This document shows, one piece after another, positions 47,936 to 51,553 of a stretch of DNA of 51,553 nt. The translations under genes were made by a program, and so were the position numbers. This stretch comes from Oceanitalea stevensii (GTDB taxonomy: Bacteria; Actinomycetota; Actinomycetes; Actinomycetales; Actinomycetaceae): positions 83,356 through 134,908 of the forward strand of contig NZ_JACSPO010000007.1 of assembly GCF_014837105.1 (NCBI RefSeq), in the 5' to 3' direction. The notes under the pieces are model-generated. The model ran no database searches. It had not been told where the DNA came from and saw nothing but the letters and a program-made list of their open reading frames with translations. The first letter of the stretch is position 1. Every line of letters starts with the position of its first letter.

Positions 47936-49452
47936 GCGTGAGTTCCTTCCATGACGAGGTCGAGCACGCCGTGCTCGTCGATCTGGTCAGCGGGGCCCTG
48001 GTGGACCACGCGGCCTTCGGCGACCACGAGGACGTCGTCGGCCAGGCCGAGGACCTCCTCGATCTCACTGGAGACCATGAGCACCGCAGCCCCCTGGGCG
48101 GCGAGGCGTCGGATGAGGGAGTAGATCTCTGCGCGTGCCCCGACGTCGACGCCGCGGGTGGGCTCGTCGAGGACGAGGACGTCGCAGCCGTGGACGAGCC
48201 AGCGCGCGAGCATGGCCTTCTGCTGGTTGCCGCCGGACAGCGTGCGGATCCGGCGCTCCCCGTCCGCGGGCGCGACCTGGAGGTCCTTGATCTGCTCCTC
48301 GGCCGCGCGACGCTCGGCGCGCTCGTTGAGGAAGCCCGTGCGGGCGAAGCGCGCGAAGGTGGACAGGGTGATGTTGCGGTAGACCGGCTCGTCGAGCAGG
48401 AGGCCCTGGCTCTTGCGCTCCTCGGGCGCGAGCCCGATGCCGGCGTCGACTGCAGCGGTCACGGACCCTGGCTTGAGCTTCTTGCCCTTGACCCGGACGG
48501 TGCCGCCCGTGGCCTTGCGCGCGCCGTACACGGTCTCGATGATCTCCGAGCGACCGGCGCCGACGAGCCCGGCGAGCCCGACGATCTGGCCGGCCTTGAC
48601 CGTGAAGCTCACGTCCTCGAAGACTCCGGCGAGGGCCAGGTTCTCCACCTCGAGCAGGGCGTCGCCGCGCTCGTGGGTGCCCGGTCCGCCACCGAAGTCC
48701 CCGGTGACGGTGCGCCCCGTCATGAGCCTGATGAGGTCCGCGGTGGGGGTGTCGGCGACAGCGAGGTTCTCGGCGACGGTGCGCCCGTCCTTGAGGACGG
48801 TGATGCGGTCCCCGATCTGGCGGATCTCCTCGAGGCGGTGGGAGATGTAGATGACCGCGACGCCGTCGGCCTGGAGCGCGCGAACGACGCGGAAGAGGTT
48901 CTCCACCTCCTCGGGGTCCAGGACGGCGGAGGGCTCGTCCATGACGATGACGCGCGCGTTGTGCGACAGCGCCCTGGCCATGGACACGACCTGCTTGCCC
49001 GCGGCGGACAGGCGCCCGACCTCGCGACTCGGGGAGATGTCCCCGTGCCCGAGACGCGTGAGCAGCTCCCGCGTGCGCCGGTGCGCCTCGGACTGCTTGA
49101 GCAGGCCGCCTCGGGACAGCTCGTGCCCGAGGAAGATGTTCTCGGCCACGCTCAGGCCGTCGACGACGTCGAGCTCCTGGTACATCGTGGCGATGCCGAG
49201 CTCGATCGCCGCGGTCGGCGAGCCGATCGTGACGACCTCGCCGTTCCACCGGATCTCTCCGGAGTTCGGCTGGTGGGCACCGGCGAGAACCTTGATGAGG
49301 GTCGACTTGCCGGCACCGTTCTGGCCCAGGAGGCAGTGGACCTCACCGGCGCGGACCTCGAGGTCCACGCCGTCGAGAGCCTTGGCGCCCGGGAAGTGCT
49401 TGACGATGTCCGTGATGTGCAGGAGCGGAGGTGTGGGGTCTGCTGTGACCAT
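47932..49452 (-). CDS. Sugar ABC importer, duplicated ATPase (RbsA type)
   Basis: 506 residues with two ATPase domains. First: Walker A GQNGAGKST, signature LSAAGKQVV, Walker B VIVMDEPSAVLD. Second: degenerate Walker A LVGAGRSE, signature LSGGNQQK and VLVLDEPTRGVD. Signature and Walker variants match RbsA/MglA/XylG. First gene of the operon. Start ATG 49452 has no ribosome site and lies six bases after a TACAGT -10 box, so the mRNA is probably leaderless; a TTG start 12 codons upstream would overlap the -35 and is rejected. Confidence 0.9.
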   Translation of the reverse strand: MVTADPTPPLLHITDIVKHFPGAKALDGVDLEVRAGEVHCLLGQNGAGKSTLIKVLAGAHQPNSGEIRWNGEVVTIGSPTAAIELGIATMYQELDVVDGLSVAENIFLGHELSRGGLLKQSEAHRRTRELLTRLGHGDISPSREVGRLSAAGKQVVSMARALSHNARVIVMDEPSAVLDPEEVENLFRVVRALQADGVAVIYISHRLEEIRQIGDRITVLKDGRTVAENLAVADTPTADLIRLMTGRTVTGDFGGGPGTHERGDALLEVENLALAGVFEDVSFTVKAGQIVGLAGLVGAGRSEIIETVYGARKATGGTVRVKGKKLKPGSVTAAVDAGIGLAPEERKSQGLLLDEPVYRNITLSTFARFARTGFLNERAERRAAEEQIKDLQVAPADGERRIRTLSGGNQQKAMLARWLVHGCDVLVLDEPTRGVDVGARAEIYSLIRRLAAQGAAVLMVSSEIEEVLGLADDVLVVAEGRVVHQGPADQIDEHGVLDLVMEGTHA

Positions 49453-49458
49453 GGCGAC

Positions 49459-49488
49459 ACTGTATGGGGGCATTCTGATGTCCGTCAA
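49459..49488 (-). promoter_or_regulatory. Leaderless promoter of the sugar operon
   Basis: On the - strand TTGACG (49488-49483), an 18-base spacer and TACAGT (49464-49459), then six bases to the ATG. Transcription would begin at or next to the first base of the coding region. Confidence 0.6.
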
Positions 49489-49494
49489 TCAAAA
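49473..49494 (-). promoter_or_regulatory. Candidate ROK-repressor operator
   Basis: TTTTGAT and ATCAGAA arms (six of seven pairs match) flank eight bases, covering the -35 of the sugar operon. Binding would block RNA polymerase. The site also lies within about 66 bases of the repressor gene's start. Confidence 0.4.
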
Positions 49495-49524
49495 GTCGGG
49501 CAGAGGGAAGATAGTTACGTGAGC

Positions 49525-49553
49525 GTGACCTGTCGAAGCATCGGTGGTTTACT
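49525..49553 (+). promoter_or_regulatory. Leaderless promoter of the ROK gene
   Basis: GTGACC (49525-49530), a 17-base spacer, TTTACT (49548-49553), then CGGTGC and the ATG at 49560. The same six-base distance as in the divergent operon. Confidence 0.5.
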
Positions 49554-49559
49554 CGGTGC

Positions 49560-50774
49560 ATGGTCACACTTCCGACAGGCCTCGAGGAGCGAGGTGACGT
49601 CCGGCGAGAGGCCGACCCCAGGTCGGCCGGGACGCTGTTCCAGCTGATCCGCGACGGGCGGCCCAGGACCCGAGCGGACCTCGCGGCCGTCACCGGCTTC
49701 GCGCGCCCAACGGTGGCCGCGCGCATCGACGAGCTGCTCAGCTCCGGCCTCATCGTCCCCGCGGGCGAGGCGTCCTCGACGGGCGGTCGCCCGCCCGCCA
49801 CCTTCGCGTTCAACCCGGGCGCGCGCATCATCCTGGCCGCCGACCTCGGCGTGAGCCACGGCCGTCTGGCGATCACCGACCTCGCGTCGGCAGTCCTGAG
49901 CGAGCGGTCGCTGGAGATCGCCATCGCCGACGGACCGCAGGTGGTCCTGGACGCCGTGACGACGGCGCTGTGCGAGATGGTCGAGGACCTCGGGCGTCCG
50001 GTGTCCGACGTCGCCGGCGTGGGCATCGGCCTTCCGGGGCCGGTCGAGCACCGTCTCGGTCGCGCCATCAGCCCGCCGATCATGCCGGGCTGGGACGGCT
50101 TCGACGTCCCCGGCCACGTGGCGAAGACACTGCCCACGCCGGTGCTCGTCGACAACGACGTCAACATCATGGCGCTCGGCGAGCACGCGGCGCGGTGGCA
50201 GGACGTCAAGGACCTCGTCTTCATCAAGATCGCCACGGGCATCGGCGCGGGGATCATCTCCGACGGCGAGCTGCGGCGTGGTGCCCTGGGCGCCGCCGGC
50301 GACCTCGGCCACATCGCCGTGCCGCGCGGCCGCCAGATCCCCTGCCGCTGCGGCAACGTGGGGTGCCTCGAGGCGCTGGCGAGCGGGCTTGCCGTGGTGG
50401 AGTCCCTGCGCGCACAGGGCGTGGACATCCAGCGCACCGCGCAGATCGTCGACCTCGTGCGCTCGGGGAACATCACCGCGAGCCAGACGGTGCGCCAGGC
50501 GGGACGGGACATCGGTGACGTCGTCGCCGGCTGCGTCAACCTCCTCAACCCGTCGGTCATCGTCATCGGCGGCATCGTGTCGGAGGTGGGCGAGCACCTG
50601 CTCGCCGGCATCCGCGAGGTCGTCTACAGCCGGTCGCTGCCGCTGGCCACCCAGCACCTGCGCATCGTCGCCTCGCAGACCGAGGGGCGCGCCGGCGTCC
50701 TGGGGGCCTCGCAGATGGTGTCGCAGCAGGTGCTCTCGGCACCGGCGATCGACCAGCTGCTCATGAAGTCCTGA
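49560..50774 (+). CDS. ROK-family transcriptional repressor
   Basis: 404 residues. A winged helix-turn-helix (about 22-78; TLFQLIRDGRPRTRADLAAVTG, RPTVAARIDELLSSGLI) precedes a sugar-kinase-like ROK domain. The ROK zinc motif is complete: GHIAVPRGRQIPCRCGNVGCLE near 250, with four ligand residues. Repressors of this type release DNA on binding a sugar. It is divergent from the ABC/oxidoreductase operon and so is probably its regulator. The ATG has no ribosome site and fits leaderless initiation. Confidence 0.92.
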   Translation: MVTLPTGLEERGDVRREADPRSAGTLFQLIRDGRPRTRADLAAVTGFARPTVAARIDELLSSGLIVPAGEASSTGGRPPATFAFNPGARIILAADLGVSHGRLAITDLASAVLSERSLEIAIADGPQVVLDAVTTALCEMVEDLGRPVSDVAGVGIGLPGPVEHRLGRAISPPIMPGWDGFDVPGHVAKTLPTPVLVDNDVNIMALGEHAARWQDVKDLVFIKIATGIGAGIISDGELRRGALGAAGDLGHIAVPRGRQIPCRCGNVGCLEALASGLAVVESLRAQGVDIQRTAQIVDLVRSGNITASQTVRQAGRDIGDVVAGCVNLLNPSVIVIGGIVSEVGEHLLAGIREVVYSRSLPLATQHLRIVASQTEGRAGVLGASQMVSQQVLSAPAIDQLLMKS

Positions 50775-50778
50775 AGCC

Positions 50779-51438
50779 TCAGCCGTCCACGAGCTCGGCG
50801 ACGTAGATGTCGCGGAAGTACACATCATCGTCCTCACCGTGGTTCTGGAGGCCGACGTGACCGGACAGGTCGCCGTCGGAGCGGTCTGAGTCAAAGCTGT
50901 TGACGAGCACGCCGTTGAGGTGGACCGTGACGGTCCGTCCCTCGACGGTGATCTCGTAGGTGTTCCACTCCCCCGGTGGTTCGAGCGCCCGTGCGACGGC
51001 CGCGCCGTCAGCGCCCTGGTGGAGGTAGACCGCGCCGGTCGTGCGGTCGGGGGCGTCCGTGGCGTCGATCTGGATCTCGTACCCCTCGTCCACCGCCACC
51101 CAGGGGTCGTCGCCCGGCTCGGGGAAGCCGATGAAGACCCCGGAGTTGTCGTCCCCGGCCATCTTCCAGTCGAGCCTGAGCCGGTAGTCCTCGAGCTCCT
51201 CGGGGAACCACAGCAGGCCCATCCCACCGACGGTGCGGAGGGAGCAGTCCTCCTGCAGCTCGAAGCTGCCGGGGCCTGCCATGCGCCACCTGTCCAGGCT
51301 CTCCCGGGTGCCGTCGAACAGGACCCGGTCGCCGTCCTGGGACGGCGGGCACGGCCGGTCAGGCGGGTCCGGGGAGGTGCAGCCCGCCGCCAGTGCGAGA
51401 GCGCCGACGACGGCGGCCGTGCACGTGCGAGACGACAT
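50779..51438 (-). CDS. DUF1080 (3-keto-disaccharide hydrolase-like) lipoprotein
   Basis: 219 residues. Signal peptide with lipobox AAGC (Cys20). The mature part is a concanavalin-like beta-sandwich of the DUF1080 family: RLRLDWKMAGDDNSGVFIGFP, EGYEIQIDA, GAVYLHQ, EWNTYEITVEG and GHVGLQNHG. Members cleave 3-keto glycosides, hydrolytically or by elimination. Its outward, lipid-anchored location suggests action on external 3-keto sugars before uptake. The gene converges on the repressor gene (four-base gap). ATG at 51438. Specificity unknown. Confidence 0.88.
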   Translation of the reverse strand: MSSRTCTAAVVGALALAAGCTSPDPPDRPCPPSQDGDRVLFDGTRESLDRWRMAGPGSFELQEDCSLRTVGGMGLLWFPEELEDYRLRLDWKMAGDDNSGVFIGFPEPGDDPWVAVDEGYEIQIDATDAPDRTTGAVYLHQGADGAAVARALEPPGEWNTYEITVEGRTVTVHLNGVLVNSFDSDRSDGDLSGHVGLQNHGEDDDVYFRDIYVAELVDG

Positions 51439-51553
51439 CTGCGGTCCACACCTCCCCGTCCGGTACCGGTGGCCGGGGCGCCGGGGGGGGCCGCCGGGGC
51501 CCTCGCTGCTGTCCTCAGCCCGAGAGGGGTGAGGGTCAGGCGCTGGTCATCGC

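Noticed and set aside
49453..49488. TTG start 12 codons upstream for the RbsA-type gene
   Set aside because: The TTG is part of the -35 box TTGACG, and the first 12 codons would lie within the promoter.
51470..51500. G/C-run-rich stretch resembling a terminator stem
   Set aside because: Runs of G and C pair loosely in many ways; no defined stem-loop.
51536..51553. Possible last five codons of a - strand gene entering from the right edge (ends Met-Thr-Ser-Ala-stop)
   Set aside because: Too short to support; any TCA would look the same.
1..51553. Search by eye for tRNA, rRNA, CRISPR, transposase, integrase or phage genes
   Set aside because: No such signal found; multiple glycosyltransferase paralogues and the importer insertion are not flanked by mobile-element ends.

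Overview
The window is about 51.5 kb of very GC-rich DNA, with mostly G or C at third codon positions, many GTG starts, TAnnnT-type -10 boxes and frequent 1-14 bp gene overlaps. This points to a high-GC Gram-positive actinomycete, probably of the order Micrococcales; the genus cannot be fixed from the sequence alone. I support 38 protein genes. I see no tRNA, rRNA, CRISPR array, insertion sequence, integrase or phage gene, and no gene-free stretch longer than about 180 bases.

Layout. (a) 31-1629 (-): a secreted ThuA-like protein with a WxL-like wall-binding C-terminus, with its own promoter and operator-like palindrome. (b) 1775-6066 (-): a tightly overlapped operon read as nucleotide-sugar dehydrogenase, ABC-2 exporter permease, exporter ATPase, glycosyltransferase. 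(c) 6241-8994 (-): a sulfonate/taurine-type ABC importer whose permease gene seems to begin at an ATC codon. (d) 9169-36985 (both strands): a large surface-glycan locus. It holds multidomain GT2/GT4 glycosyltransferases, two small membrane coiled-coil proteins each placed just upstream of a large glycosyltransferase, a membrane-anchored methyltransferase, a TupA-like ATP-grasp enzyme, an asparagine-synthetase-like enzyme, a DUF4832-type secreted protein, a DUF6541-type membrane protein, a second nucleotide-sugar dehydrogenase and an acyltransferase-3/SGNH protein. (e) 37055-43363: a small membrane protein on the + strand, then (-) a CAP-domain protein with five DGDG repeats, two GT4 enzymes and a PglK-like flippase. 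(f) 43502-51438: a sugar-uptake and oxidative-catabolism operon (ABC importer, Gfo/Idh/MocA oxidoreductase, TIM-barrel isomerase) divergent from a ROK repressor, plus a DUF1080 lipoprotein.

How they may work together. Blocks b, d and e look like one or more pathways for a uronic-acid-containing surface polymer. Two dehydrogenases would make nucleotide-uronates, many transferases assemble the chain, ATP-dependent carboxylate-activating enzymes (ATP-grasp and asparagine-synthetase-like) may amidate it or attach amino acids, and two export routes exist (ABC-2 and flippase). The logic resembles teichuronopeptide synthesis, which is an inference. Block f, perhaps with the ThuA protein, fits a glycoside-breakdown route through 3-keto sugars.

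The most interesting signals are: paralogous membrane coiled-coil/glycosyltransferase gene pairs; a glycosyltransferase family whose GT-B module is intact in two proteins and apparently truncated in two; an N-terminal LPP-ARRD helix shared by two unrelated enzymes; the apparent ATC start; leaderless divergent promoters at the ROK locus; and several precise palindromes in intergenic DNA.
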